Notes: generated from the sequence alone by a model not told the origin. Numbered from the stretch's first letter, positions 1-7,687 are shown. The stretch is DNA of 43,233 nt from Solirubrobacter phytolaccae (GCF_027587195.1 NZ_JAPDDP010000070.1:1-43233); one strand, 5' to 3'. Program-made: numbers and translations.

Positions 1-1
1 C

Positions 2-301
2 GCCGACCGCCGCCGCTCCGGCGCCGCCCTCACGGACGCGGCCCGCGACCCCGCGGACCGCCTCGCCGAGCGCGACGCCACGTTGCGGGCGTTCGCCGCC
101 CTCAGCGAGCCCGACCGCGAAGCCCTGCGTCTCGTCGCGTGGGAGCGCCTGAGCCTCGCCGACGCCGCCCGCGCCGCGGGCGTGAGCCGCCCGGCCTTCG
201 CGATGCGCGTCCACCGCGCCCGCCGCCGTCTCGCCGTGCATCTGCGCGAGCAGGGCGCCGCGCTCGACCTCGACTTCCCCTTGGAGCCTCTCGATGCCTG
301 A
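2..301 (+). CDS. RNA polymerase sigma factor, sigma-70/ECF type (5' truncated by window edge)
   Basis: This is the C-terminal end of a sigma factor; the reading frame is open to the left edge. The visible 99 residues contain a region-4 helix-turn-helix: SEPDREALRLVAWERLSLAD followed by AARAAGVSRPAFAMRVHRAR. This is the usual pattern of -35-recognising ECF/sigma-70 proteins, with an acidic-hydrophobic helix, then the AAxxAGVS turn, then a basic recognition helix. The last bases overlap the start of the next gene by 8 bases, so the two are surely co-transcribed and probably translationally coupled. That arrangement is typical of a sigma factor with its membrane partner. The subgroup cannot be told because regions 1-3 are outside the window. 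Confidence 0.85.
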   Translation, partial: ADRRRSGAALTDAARDPADRLAERDATLRAFAALSEPDREALRLVAWERLSLADAARAAGVSRPAFAMRVHRARRRLAVHLREQGAALDLDFPLEPLDA

Positions 302-1199
302 TCCCGTTCTCGAGCTGCGCGAGTCCGATCCCGCCGCCCACGCGCGCGTCTCCCCGCCGCCGGACGACGTCCTGCGCGCGATCCTCGCCACGCCGCCCGA
401 GCAGCATCGACGCCGTACCCGGCGCGCGCCCCGCGTCGCGCTTGCCGTGACGGCCCTGGCCGCGGCCGCCGTGGTCGCGCTCGCCGCGCTGCCCGGCGCC
501 GACCACGCTCCAGGGCCGATCCGGGCGAGCCTCGCCGAGCGCGCGTTCGCCGCCACCGCGCCCCGGGACCTCATCACGTACACCGAGACGACCAGCGTCC
601 AGACCGGCCTGCCGACCCTGGAGAGCTACGACAAGCTGCGCCAGTGGCAGTACCGGGACCGCATGCACAACGTCATGGAGACCCGGCAGCCGCGCGGCGA
701 GTGGCGCTATGAGCACGACCAGGACGGCGGCACGTTCCGCACGCTGATGCACAACGACAAGGGCGGCCACGAGGTCCAGGTGACCAAGAAGACCGACCCG
801 GGCTGGGACCCCGAGGAGCTCGAGCAGGGCTTCAAGGTCGGCGTCACGACGCTGGTCGACCGGTTCCGCGAGGAGATCCGCGGCGCGGAGGACCTGGGGG
901 AGACGACGTTCAACGGCAAGCCCGCCCACGCGTACCGCGCGGGGCCCAGCGAGCGGCGGATGCCGCCCGGCACGACGGTCTACTACGTCGACCCGGAGAC
1001 CGCGAAGCCGCTCGGCAGCAGGACGACGATCACCGGCTACGAGCCGAAGATCGTCGACGGCAAGCCCGAGCAGGGCAAGCCGCTCGGCACCACGACGATC
1101 ACGACCACCGTCGACCGCTACGAGCAGCTGGAGCCGACGCCCGAGAACCTGAAGCTCCTGGACGCGCCGAACATCGACGCGGCGCAGCAGCAGCGTTAG
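294..1199 (+). CDS. Membrane-anchored protein of unknown function, partner of the upstream sigma factor
   Basis: A 301-residue protein. The cytoplasmic N-terminus is about 45 residues and Arg-rich (RRRTRRAPR), followed by one transmembrane segment (about residues 47-67) and a long extracytoplasmic domain. The ATG lies inside the last codons of the sigma gene. The outer domain is rich in Thr and charged residues, with short beta-like stretches such as TTVYYVDPETAKPLG that recall lipoprotein-sorting (LolA-like) folds; that resemblance is weak. By position it could be an anti-sigma factor, but I see no zinc-binding HxxxCxxC motif of the ZAS type. The function is therefore unassigned. The stop codon overlaps the convergent gene at 1196-1504 by 4 bases. 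Confidence 0.8.
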   Translation: MPDPVLELRESDPAAHARVSPPPDDVLRAILATPPEQHRRRTRRAPRVALAVTALAAAAVVALAALPGADHAPGPIRASLAERAFAATAPRDLITYTETTSVQTGLPTLESYDKLRQWQYRDRMHNVMETRQPRGEWRYEHDQDGGTFRTLMHNDKGGHEVQVTKKTDPGWDPEELEQGFKVGVTTLVDRFREEIRGAEDLGETTFNGKPAHAYRAGPSERRMPPGTTVYYVDPETAKPLGSRTTITGYEPKIVDGKPEQGKPLGTTTITTTVDRYEQLEPTPENLKLLDAPNIDAAQQQR

Positions 1200-1504
1200 A
1201 CCGAGAAGGGCCCCGGAGCCACGCCGGCCTCGCCGCCGTCGACCGCTTCCGGGGCAACTTCTTCCCATCCGCCTTCGAGCAGGGAGGCATGATGGTCCGA
1301 GTGGCGAATGGCAAGGGTGCCGATGAACACGCCTTTGGTCTGCTTGCGCAACACCGCGTACCACAGCGTGCTGGCGTCCCGGTCTCCGCGGACGGGATGC
1401 CAGGGACGCGGCGGCGGATCGCTGCCGTTGGCCACGCCGGTCTGCACGAGCCGGTTCAGGGTGGCGATCTGACCGGATGACGTGTCGATGAAGAACGCGC
1501 TCAC
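1196..1504 (-). CDS. Small hypothetical protein, divergent from xerD
   Basis: A 102-residue protein starting at GTG 1504 (MSAFFIDTSSGQIATLNRL...). I recognise no family. It is likely real because third positions are G/C-rich in this frame, the composition is protein-like (Trp, His, Ile and Phe spread through it), and a TAGTCT -10 element sits 8 bases before the GTG, as for other genes here. It contains a Pro/Trp-rich centre (DPPPRPWHPVRGDRD), a mid-region WYAVLRKQTKGVFIGTLAIR and an acidic, Gly-rich tail. It has no signal peptide or membrane helix. A GTG at 1510 is an alternative start. The 3' end overlaps the convergent membrane protein gene by 4 bases. Confidence 0.5.
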   Translation of the reverse strand: MSAFFIDTSSGQIATLNRLVQTGVANGSDPPPRPWHPVRGDRDASTLWYAVLRKQTKGVFIGTLAIRHSDHHASLLEGGWEEVAPEAVDGGEAGVAPGPFSV

Positions 1505-1512
1505 TCCCACCC

Positions 1513-1518
1513 AGACTA
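1513..1518 (-). promoter_or_regulatory. -10 element TAGTCT of a leaderless transcript
   Basis: On the minus strand TAGTCT ends 8 bases before GTG 1504, with no Shine-Dalgarno sequence in between. The spacing matches the leaderless pattern seen at many other starts in this window. No clear -35 box is visible. Confidence 0.4.
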
Positions 1519-1531
1519 CGAAGGCACGGCC

Positions 1532-2506
1532 ATGACGCAACCCGTGCCCGCGGGATCGCCCTCTGGGCGATCCCGACAGCCAAACGAGCCCGTAGGGCGA
1601 GGCTTGGCCGCGATCTCCGAGCCGTGGCGCGCCGCGCTGCGGACCTTCGACGCCGACCTGCAGCTCCGCGGCTCGGCCGAGCGCACCCGCAAGGCGTACG
1701 GGACCGACGCCGCCGAGCTGGCCTCCTGGGCGACCGCGAACGGCCTCGGCCCCGCCCAGGTCGACTACAAGGCCCTGCGCCGCTGGGCGGCCCGACTGTC
1801 CCAGAAGGGCGCCGCCCCGCGCACGATGGCGCGCAAGCTCGCATCCACCCGCAGCCTCTTCCGCTCCCTGGTCGAGCACGGCGAGATCGCGTCCAATCCG
1901 GCGGACCTGCTGCCCGCGCCCAAGCTCCCCCAGAGCCTGCCGAAGACCCTCAAGCCCGAGGACATCGAGCGGCTGCTGGAGAAGATCCCGGCCTCGACGC
2001 CACTAGAGATGCGCGACCGCGCGCTGTTCGAGCTCGCCTACAGCTCCGGCCTGCGCGCCGAGGAGCTCGTGGACCTCGACACGGGCTCTGTCAACTTCGA
2101 CGAGGAGCAGGTGAGAGTCGAGGGCAAGGGCTCCAAGACCCGCTTCGTGCCCGTGGGGGAGCCCGCGCTGCGCACGATCGCCGCCTACCTCGAGCGCGCC
2201 CGTCCCGCCTTGCAATCCGCCGACCAGGATCCGGCGCTTTTCCTCTCCAAGAGCGGAAAGCGGCTGTCCACGAGCGATGTCCGGCGCCGCCTGCGGGTGT
2301 GGGCGAAGCACGCTGCGACGCAGACGGGCGTGCATCCGCACGCCCTTCGCCACTCGTTCGCGACGCATCTGCTGGACGGCGGCGCGGACCTGCGCGCGAT
2401 CCAGACGATGCTCGGACACGCGAGTATCTCGACGACCCAGGTCTACACTCGGGTAGAGTCCGCTCGGCTGCGGGCGGCGTATGCGAAGAGTCACCCGCGG
2501 GCGTAA
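1532..2506 (+). CDS. xerD: Tyrosine site-specific recombinase, XerC/XerD type
   Basis: A 324-residue recombinase expected to resolve chromosome dimers at dif by strand exchange through a phosphotyrosine. The N-terminal SAM-like core-binding domain covers about residues 33-120 and the catalytic domain about 140-315. All active-site residues are present: R175 (SSGLRAEEL), K199 (EGKGSK), H270 and R273 (HPHALRHSF), H296 (MLGHASIS) and Y305 (TTQVYTRV). The annotated N-terminus carries about 30 non-conserved residues encoded partly by a strong hairpin (1551-1575), so translation may start lower, for example at TTG 1604. AAGG at 1520-1523 is a weak Shine-Dalgarno for ATG 1532. The following sigma gene starts 17 bases after the stop, suggesting an operon. 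XerC and XerD cannot be separated by eye. Confidence 0.93.
   Translation: MTQPVPAGSPSGRSRQPNEPVGRGLAAISEPWRAALRTFDADLQLRGSAERTRKAYGTDAAELASWATANGLGPAQVDYKALRRWAARLSQKGAAPRTMARKLASTRSLFRSLVEHGEIASNPADLLPAPKLPQSLPKTLKPEDIERLLEKIPASTPLEMRDRALFELAYSSGLRAEELVDLDTGSVNFDEEQVRVEGKGSKTRFVPVGEPALRTIAAYLERARPALQSADQDPALFLSKSGKRLSTSDVRRRLRVWAKHAATQTGVHPHALRHSFATHLLDGGADLRAIQTMLGHASISTTQVYTRVESARLRAAYAKSHPRA
1551..1575. repeat. Perfect 11-bp hairpin with 3-base loop at the 5' end of xerD
   Basis: The arms CGGGATCGCCC (1551-1561) and GGGCGATCCCG (1565-1575) are exact reverse complements with loop TCT. There is no T-run, so it is not an ordinary terminator. It begins 20 bases inside the longest xerD frame and encodes a non-conserved Gly/Ser stretch. 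It could be an operator between the divergent genes, an mRNA structure controlling translation, or a sign that xerD starts downstream. Confidence 0.75.
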
Positions 2507-2512
2507 GGAACT

Positions 2513-2526
2513 AAGGGGCCGTCCTG
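2513..2526 (+). promoter_or_regulatory. Shine-Dalgarno AAGGGG and CTG start codon of whiG
   Basis: AAGGGG (2513-2518), then five bases, then CTG (2524-2526). This decides the start because no ATG, GTG or TTG exists upstream of 2632 in the open frame, while conserved sigma-factor residues are encoded from about 2557 onward. Confidence 0.65.
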
Positions 2527-3309
2527 GAGACCAACGTAAAAGCGATCGAGCTGAAGGAGCTGTGGACCGTCTACAAGACGGACGGCTCCGATCGTGCACG
2601 TGAACAGCTCGTCGTCGCTTATTCACCACTTGTGAAGTACGTCGCCGGCCGCATGTCCTCGGGACTGCCGGCGCACGTCGAAGAGGCCGACCTGATCTCG
2701 TACGGCCTGCTCGGGCTGATCAACGCGATCGAGCGGTTCGACCTCTCACGCGACATCAAGTTCGAGACCTACGCGATCACGCGCATCAAGGGCGCGATCA
2801 TCGACGAGCTGCGCGCCCTGGACTGGGTGCCGCGGTCCGTCCGTGCCCGCGCCCGTGAGATCGAGAAGGTCCACGCCAAGCTCGAGCACCAGCTGCACCG
2901 CACGCCGACCGACGAGGAGATGGCGAAGGCGCTGGACCTCACGGTCGAGGAGTTCCAGGAGTCGCTGGTCAAGATCTCCACGTCGACGGTCGTCGCGCTG
3001 GACGAGCTGTGGGCCGTTTCTGATTCGTCGGGTGACAGCGTGTCGCTGCTGGACACGCTGCAGGACCCGGACGCGCCCGACCCGGAGGCGCTGCTCGCGC
3101 AGTCCGAGCTCAAGGACCGCCTGGCGGACGCGATCGCCGCGCTGCCGGAGCGCGAGAAGCTCGTGATCGCCCTCTACTACTACGAGAACCTGACGCTCCG
3201 AGAGATCGGCGAGGTCCTCGGCGTCACCGAGTCACGCATCTCCCAGCTGCACACGAAGGCCGTGCTGCGGCTGAAGTCTCGGCTCCAGGCCGAGAACCTT
3301 CGCGACTAA
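2524..3309 (+). CDS. whiG: FliA/WhiG-family RNA polymerase sigma factor, apparent CTG start
   Basis: A 261-residue sigma-28-type factor. Region 2 includes SPLVKYVAGRM and ADLISYGLLGLINAIERFDL. Region 3 includes TPTDEEMAKALDLTVEEFQE. Region 4 includes LPEREKLVIALYYYENLTLR and EIGEVLGVTESRISQLHTKA. WhiG/FliA factors drive sporulation or motility genes and are often held by an anti-sigma factor; no such gene is visible here. The family N-terminus (ELWTVYKTDGSDRAREQLVV) lies upstream of the first canonical start, GTG 2632. In this frame there is no ATG, GTG or TTG between the stop at 2512 and 2632, so CTG 2524 is the likely start, preceded by AAGGGG at 2513-2518 with a 5-base spacer. It follows xerD by 17 bases. 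Confidence 0.9.
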   Translation: METNVKAIELKELWTVYKTDGSDRAREQLVVAYSPLVKYVAGRMSSGLPAHVEEADLISYGLLGLINAIERFDLSRDIKFETYAITRIKGAIIDELRALDWVPRSVRARAREIEKVHAKLEHQLHRTPTDEEMAKALDLTVEEFQESLVKISTSTVVALDELWAVSDSSGDSVSLLDTLQDPDAPDPEALLAQSELKDRLADAIAALPEREKLVIALYYYENLTLREIGEVLGVTESRISQLHTKAVLRLKSRLQAENLRD

Positions 3310-3332
3310 CGTCACAAGCGTCAAAAGCCCTG

Positions 3333-3338
3333 TAGCGT
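3333..3338 (+). promoter_or_regulatory. Possible -10 TAGCGT for the EF-G-like gene
   Basis: TAGCGT lies 38 bases before ATG 3377 in the 67-base gap after whiG. A good Shine-Dalgarno (GAGAGGAG) sits just before the ATG, so here a normal leader is expected. The -35 is unclear. Confidence 0.3.
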
Positions 3339-3376
3339 TCCTCTCGGCCATTTCTTGGGAGAGAGGAGCGCCAGGC

Positions 3377-5440
3377 ATGTCGTACGCCGCAGATAGGATT
3401 CGCAACGTGGCCCTAGTGGGCCACCGAGGGAGCGGGAAGACGTCGTTGCACGAGGCCTTGATGTTCGAGGCCGGCGCGACGACGAGGCTCGGCTCGGTGG
3501 CTGACGGCACCACGGTCTCAGACGCCGACGAGGACGAGAAGTCCCGCGGCATGTCGATCTCCGCGTCACTCGCCTCGTTCGAGTGGCGCGACGTGAAGGT
3601 CAACCTGATCGATACCCCCGGCGAGCCCAGCTTCATCGCCGACGCGCTGGGAGCCCTGCGCGTCTGCGAGTCGGCCGTGTTCGTCGTCAACGGCGTGATG
3701 GGCGTCGAGGTCTCCACGCGCCGCCTGTGGGAACGGGCGCAGGAGCTGCACGTGGCCCGTCTCGTCTTCGTCAACATGCTCGATCGCGAGCGAGCGGACT
3801 TCTTCCGTGCGCTGGACTCGCTGAAGGAGGCCTTCGGGCCGCACGTCGTCGCGACCGAGATCCCGATCGGCGTCGAGCATGACCTCAACGGCCTCGTCGA
3901 CCTGGTCGACATGAAGGCCTACCAGTACGACGCCGAGGGCAACTGCACCGAGATCCCGATCCCGGAGGAGCTGCAGGCCCAGGCGGAGGAGTACCGCGAG
4001 AAGTTGATGGACGAGGTCGCGGAGAACCATGAGTCGCTGATGGAGCGCTACCTCGAGGGCGAGGAGATCTCCCACGACGAGATCGTCCAGGCGCTCGAGG
4101 AGGGCACGGACACGGGGCACATCTTCCCGGTCACGTGCGGCATCGCCACTACGCGGCTGGGCGCGAACCGGCTGCTCGACGCGATCATCGACGACCTCCC
4201 GTCGCCCGCCCAGCACGAGCGGATCACGGTCGAGGAGGGCTTCGAGCTCGAGCCCGACCCCGAGGGCGAGATGTTCGCGTACGTGTTCAAGACGCGCGCC
4301 GACCCGTTCGCGGGTCGCATCAACCTGTTCCGCGTCTACCAGGGCACGATGAACCACGACACGCAGGTCATGAACACCCGCACCCATCACAAGGAGCGGG
4401 TCGGCCAGCTGCTCGTGCCACGCGGCAAGGACGTCAGCCACGCCGACGAGTTCGGGCCCGGCGACATCGGCGCGGTGGCCAAGCTCAAAGAGACCCACGC
4501 GGGCGACTGGCTCGCGGCGCGCGACCAGCCGATCCACATGCCGCGGATCAAACTGCCGGCGCCGGTCATGGCCTTCGCGATGGAGCCCAAGAACAAGGGC
4601 GACGAGGACAAGGTCCACACCGCGCTGCGCCGCCTGCAGGAGGAAGATCCGACGATCGACCTGCACCGCGACGAGCAGACGGGCGAGCAGATCGTCGCCG
4701 GCCTCTCGCAGATCCACGTCGAGGTGATCATCGACCGGATGCGCTCGCGCTTCGGGGCCGAGGTCACGCTCAAGCCGCCGCGCGTGCCCTACCGGGAGAC
4801 GATCCGCGGGACCGCGAAGGCCCACGGGCGCCACAAGAAGCAGACGGGCGGCCGCGGCCAGTTCGGCGACTGCCACATCGAGGTCGAGCCGCTGCCCGAG
4901 GGCGACTTCGAGTTCGTCAGCGCGATCAAGGGCGGCGCGATCCCGAACGGCTTCATCCCGGCCGTCGAGAAGGGCGTCCGCGAGGCGATGATGAGCGGCG
5001 CCGTCGCGGGCTTCCCGGTCAAGGGCGTCAGGGTGACCCTGTTCGACGGCTCCTACCACACGGTGGACTCGTCGGAGATGGCGTTCAAGATGGCCGGCAG
5101 CATCGCGATGCGTGACGCGATGTCCCAGTGCACGCCGGTGCTGCTGGAGCCGATCATGCTCATCAGCTGCTCCGTGCCGGACGACTCGGTCGGCGACGTG
5201 ATGGGCGATCTCAGCTCCCGCCGCGGGCGTCCGCTGGGCACCGAGCCCGCCGGCGGCATGACCGAGGTCAAGGCCGAGGTGCCGATGAGCGAAGTCCTCA
5301 GCTACGCGCCGGATCTGCGCGCCGTGACGGGCGGCCAGGGCGAGTACACGCTCGAGTTCCTGCGCTACGAGGAGATCCCCGCGCACCTCGCCCAGAAGGT
5401 CGCCGAGAAGGCGAAGGAAGAGGCCGAAGCGGTCGCATAA
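3377..5440 (+). CDS. EF-G-like translation factor (EF-G2 type) with altered GTPase motifs
   Basis: A 687-residue protein with the full EF-G layout: G domain, domain II, domains III-V (for example the domain IV segment GRGQFGDCHIEVEPLPEGDF). The P-loop is intact (GHRGSGKTS, residues 15-23). Three other nucleotide motifs depart from canonical EF-G. Switch I has RGMSIS instead of RGITI. Switch II reads DTPGEPSF (79-86), with Glu where EF-G/EF-Tu have the catalytic His. G4 is NMLD (133-136) instead of NKxD. EF-G2-type paralogues in mycobacteria and Thermus also differ in switch II, and the mycobacterial one is reported to lack ribosome-dependent GTP hydrolysis. A ribosome-associated but non-translocating role is therefore likely. 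The start ATG has GAGAGGAG upstream. This is not the housekeeping fusA. Confidence 0.92.
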   Translation: MSYAADRIRNVALVGHRGSGKTSLHEALMFEAGATTRLGSVADGTTVSDADEDEKSRGMSISASLASFEWRDVKVNLIDTPGEPSFIADALGALRVCESAVFVVNGVMGVEVSTRRLWERAQELHVARLVFVNMLDRERADFFRALDSLKEAFGPHVVATEIPIGVEHDLNGLVDLVDMKAYQYDAEGNCTEIPIPEELQAQAEEYREKLMDEVAENHESLMERYLEGEEISHDEIVQALEEGTDTGHIFPVTCGIATTRLGANRLLDAIIDDLPSPAQHERITVEEGFELEPDPEGEMFAYVFKTRADPFAGRINLFRVYQGTMNHDTQVMNTRTHHKERVGQLLVPRGKDVSHADEFGPGDIGAVAKLKETHAGDWLAARDQPIHMPRIKLPAPVMAFAMEPKNKGDEDKVHTALRRLQEEDPTIDLHRDEQTGEQIVAGLSQIHVEVIIDRMRSRFGAEVTLKPPRVPYRETIRGTAKAHGRHKKQTGGRGQFGDCHIEVEPLPEGDFEFVSAIKGGAIPNGFIPAVEKGVREAMMSGAVAGFPVKGVRVTLFDGSYHTVDSSEMAFKMAGSIAMRDAMSQCTPVLLEPIMLISCSVPDDSVGDVMGDLSSRRGRPLGTEPAGGMTEVKAEVPMSEVLSYAPDLRAVTGGQGEYTLEFLRYEEIPAHLAQKVAEKAKEEAEAVA

Positions 5441-5487
5441 ACGGTTGCGGAGGGGGTGGGGGAGCGTTGCTAGCCTCACCCTCTCCG

Positions 5488-6225
5488 ATGGCCCGTACCC
5501 GCGACATCCGCACGAACCAGCTCGACGTCGCGTGCGACATCTGCGGGCGGACGCTGCTGCGCGGTGAGCATCCCGAGCACTACCTCGCGGGCGGCGAGCG
5601 CCGGACGGTGTGCGACCTGTGCATCACGCGCGCCCAGCACGAGGGCTGGATCCGCGAGTCGGGCGCCGACGACCTCGAGCTGCGCCACCCGCGCAGCGAG
5701 GGCCGCGGGCTGATCGACCGCTTCCGCGCCGGCCGGCGAGACCGCGCGGCGTCGCGCCAGGAACCGGGCGAGCCCGAGTACGACGAGCTGCCCGCGGCGC
5801 CGCCGTCGCGGCTGGAGCCCCCGCCGCCGGTTCGCGCCCCGCGTCCGGAGCCGGCACCGGCACCGCCGCCGCGGTCCGCCTCGCGCAACATCCGCGCCGT
5901 GCCCACCAACGCGGACCTGAAGATGCAGCGCGCGCTGGACGTCTTCAACACGTCCGACCACACTCGCACGGTCGGCGGCGTCGCCCGCTCGCTCGGGCCG
6001 CCCGCGGTCTGCGTGCGCCCCCGTCCGGACCGTCCGGCGGTCGTCGCGATCACCGTCATGTGGGAGCTGTCCTGGTACCGCTTCGAGGTCGACCTGTCCG
6101 ACGAGGCGGGCGGCGTGCGGCGCGACGCGCAGGGTGACGAGCTGTCCGAGTTGATCCCGGAAGAGCAAGTGCCGAACGCCGCTGCGGATGAACGCGGCGC
6201 TCTGCACCTCCAAATCAACACATGA
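5488..6225 (+). CDS. Hypothetical protein with N-terminal zinc-ribbon-like CxxC pair and proline-rich linker
   Basis: A 245-residue protein of unrecognised family. Near the N-terminus are two CxxC knuckles (CDICGRTLL and VCDLCITRA) that could bind one zinc ion. A low-complexity Pro/Ala/Arg linker follows (about residues 95-135). The C-terminal half is folded-looking, with an ALDVFNTSDHTRTVGGVARS helix segment and a beta-rich end around MWELSWYRFEVDLSDEAGG. There are no membrane segments. A TAGCCT -10-like element (5471-5476) lies 11 bases before the ATG, predicting a very short leader. It follows the EF-G-like gene by 47 bases and is followed by another small gene. Confidence 0.75.
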   Translation: MARTRDIRTNQLDVACDICGRTLLRGEHPEHYLAGGERRTVCDLCITRAQHEGWIRESGADDLELRHPRSEGRGLIDRFRAGRRDRAASRQEPGEPEYDELPAAPPSRLEPPPPVRAPRPEPAPAPPPRSASRNIRAVPTNADLKMQRALDVFNTSDHTRTVGGVARSLGPPAVCVRPRPDRPAVVAITVMWELSWYRFEVDLSDEAGGVRRDAQGDELSELIPEEQVPNAAADERGALHLQINT

Positions 6226-6252
6226 CCGATCTCTTTCCGCGGGCCGAGTCAC

Positions 6253-6258
6253 TAGGAT
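6253..6258 (+). promoter_or_regulatory. -10 element TAGGAT of a leaderless transcript
   Basis: TAGGAT ends exactly 7 bases before GTG 6266, so transcription should begin at or next to the start codon. AGGA inside it could double as a weak Shine-Dalgarno if the gene is also read from upstream. Confidence 0.5.
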
Positions 6259-6265
6259 CGGCGCC

Positions 6266-6481
6266 GTGATCTACTGCGTCGTACCCGAGCCCCTTGCCGA
6301 CGAGCTCTATCCGAAGCTCGCGGGCTACTACGAAGACGATCCCAACGTGACGGTCATCGTCGACCGCCGCAAGAAGGAACGCCGCCTCCCCGGTTCAACC
6401 GGCGGCGGCCAGCGCGAAGTTCGTGATCGGCGCCGCGCGCGCATCACGGGCGACTTCGCGCCCCTCACTGCCGGCGACTGA
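6266..6481 (+). CDS. Small basic hypothetical protein (71 aa)
   Basis: Starts at GTG 6266 (MIYCVVPEPLADELYPKLAG...). The frame is open upstream to an ATG at 6188, but that part overlaps the previous gene and does not look like protein. The N-terminal half is a compact alpha/beta segment containing YYEDDPNVTVIVDRRKKERR. The Arg/Lys-rich second half (RREVRDRRRARI-like) suggests nucleic-acid or phosphate contact. Function unknown. It is convergent with the response-regulator gene, with only three bases between the stops. Confidence 0.65.
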   Translation: MIYCVVPEPLADELYPKLAGYYEDDPNVTVIVDRRKKERRLPGSTGGGQREVRDRRRARITGDFAPLTAGD

Positions 6482-6484
6482 CGA

Positions 6485-7687
6485 CTACCAACGCGCTGAG
6501 GACCGAATAACGCGAAGGATCTCGTCGTCCGACGAGCCCTTCGTGAGGAAGCCGACGGCTCCGGCTCGCATCATGTCGTACTGAGAGTTCGGTGAGTCGT
6601 CGGCGCTGATCGCGACGATCTTCACGTCCGGCAGCCCTTCGCGGATCTCCACGGCGGCCCGCGCGCCGCCGCCCCCGGGCATGTTGACGTCCAGCAGGAC
6701 CACGTCCGGCCGTCGGCGCAGCGCGAGCTCGACCGCCTGGTTGGCGTCCTCGGCCTCGCCGACGACCTCGAAGCCGGGTTCCCGCTTGAGGATCGCGCCG
6801 AGCATCAGGCGCGAGACGGGATCGTCGTCGGCCAGCAGCAGCCGGATCGCCTGCCCCTCGGCGGCGCCCTGCCCCGCGACACCGCCCGCGGACTGCGCGG
6901 CCTCGACCAGCGCCGCCTCCGCCGACGCCAGCAGCGGCCCCGGCTCGGGCTCCGAGCCCGTCATGACGATCCCGACGCTCACGCTCGTGCCCTCCGGCAC
7001 GGCGAGCTCCGTCGCGTCGCGCAGCCGGTTCGCGGCCAGGCTCGCGGTCTCCAGCCCCTGTTCGGGCAGCAGCACGACGAACTGCGCCGGCCCGTAGCGG
7101 TAGAGCACGTCACCTGAGCGGATCTGGTGCGCGAGCGCCGCGCCCGCGCGCCGGACCGCGTCTTCGCCGCCCGGCTGCACGCCGATCATCGCGACGCAGT
7201 ACGCGTGCCCGTAGCGCACGACCCGCGCGCACAGCGCCACGAGGTCCTCGTCGAGCCGCAGGCGCGAGCCCGCGCCGGTCAGCGGGTCGCGACGCGCGTC
7301 GCTCGTCATCCGGCGGTGCATCGTCACCAGCCGGTCGGCGGTGATCAGCCCGCGCTCGAGCTCGGCGGGGTCGGGCGGCTTGGCGAGTACGTCGTCGGCG
7401 CCGGCGCGCACCGCCTCGCGCGAGGCCTGCTCGTCCACGCGCGCGCTCAGGATCATGATGTACGTGTAGCCGCCGCCCTGGGCCGCGCGCACGCGCGCGG
7501 TCAGCTCGGTCCCGTCGAGGCCGGGCATCGCCCAGTCGGTGATGACCACGTCGGGACGCTCAGCCTCGAAGCGCCGCCAGCCGTCGGTGCCGTCCTCGGC
7601 TTCGAGCACCTCGTGACCGAGGCGCCGGACCGTGGACGCGACCATGAGCCGTGTTCCAGGCTCGTCATCGACGATGAGAATCTTCAC
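6485..7687 (-). CDS. Response regulator: receiver - degenerate GGDEF - receiver
   Basis: A 400-residue protein from GTG 7687. Receiver 1 (about 1-120) has the acidic pair D7/D8, phosphoacceptor D51 (VITDWAMPG) and K103. The middle domain (about 128-270) begins with the RRDPLTGAGSRLRLDEDL signature of GGDEF domains, but the active-site loop reads GPAQF (199-203) instead of GG(D/E)EF, so it should not make c-di-GMP. Receiver 2 (about 281-400) has D333 (VVLLDVNMPGG) and a Lys at LTKGSS. It is probably a phosphorelay target of the adjacent hybrid kinase and may bind nucleotide or act as a scaffold. Receiver 2 closely resembles the stand-alone receiver at 13500-13856. No DNA-binding domain. Confidence 0.9.
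   Translation of the reverse strand: MKILIVDDEPGTRLMVASTVRRLGHEVLEAEDGTDGWRRFEAERPDVVITDWAMPGLDGTELTARVRAAQGGGYTYIMILSARVDEQASREAVRAGADDVLAKPPDPAELERGLITADRLVTMHRRMTSDARRDPLTGAGSRLRLDEDLVALCARVVRYGHAYCVAMIGVQPGGEDAVRRAGAALAHQIRSGDVLYRYGPAQFVVLLPEQGLETASLAANRLRDATELAVPEGTSVSVGIVMTGSEPEPGPLLASAEAALVEAAQSAGGVAGQGAAEGQAIRLLLADDDPVSRLMLGAILKREPGFEVVGEAEDANQAVELALRRRPDVVLLDVNMPGGGGARAAVEIREGLPDVKIVAISADDSPNSQYDMMRAGAVGFLTKGSSDDEILRVIRSSARW

Noticed and set aside
102-1844. 580-residue minus-strand frame
   Set aside because: Arg/Gly/Ala-rich shadow of the plus-strand genes; no domain. Only the separate 1196-1504 frame looks like protein.
2632-2634. GTG as the whiG start
   Set aside because: It would remove conserved sigma region residues (ELWTVYKTDGSDRAREQLVV) encoded upstream in the same frame.
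3566-5479. 637-residue minus-strand frame
   Set aside because: Antisense of the EF-G-like gene, rich in Arg/Asp/Leu/His as expected from complementing GC-rich codons; no recognisable domain.
6188-6265. Upstream ATG for the 71-residue gene
   Set aside because: It lies inside the previous gene and gives a non-protein-like leader; GTG 6266 has a -10 at the leaderless distance.
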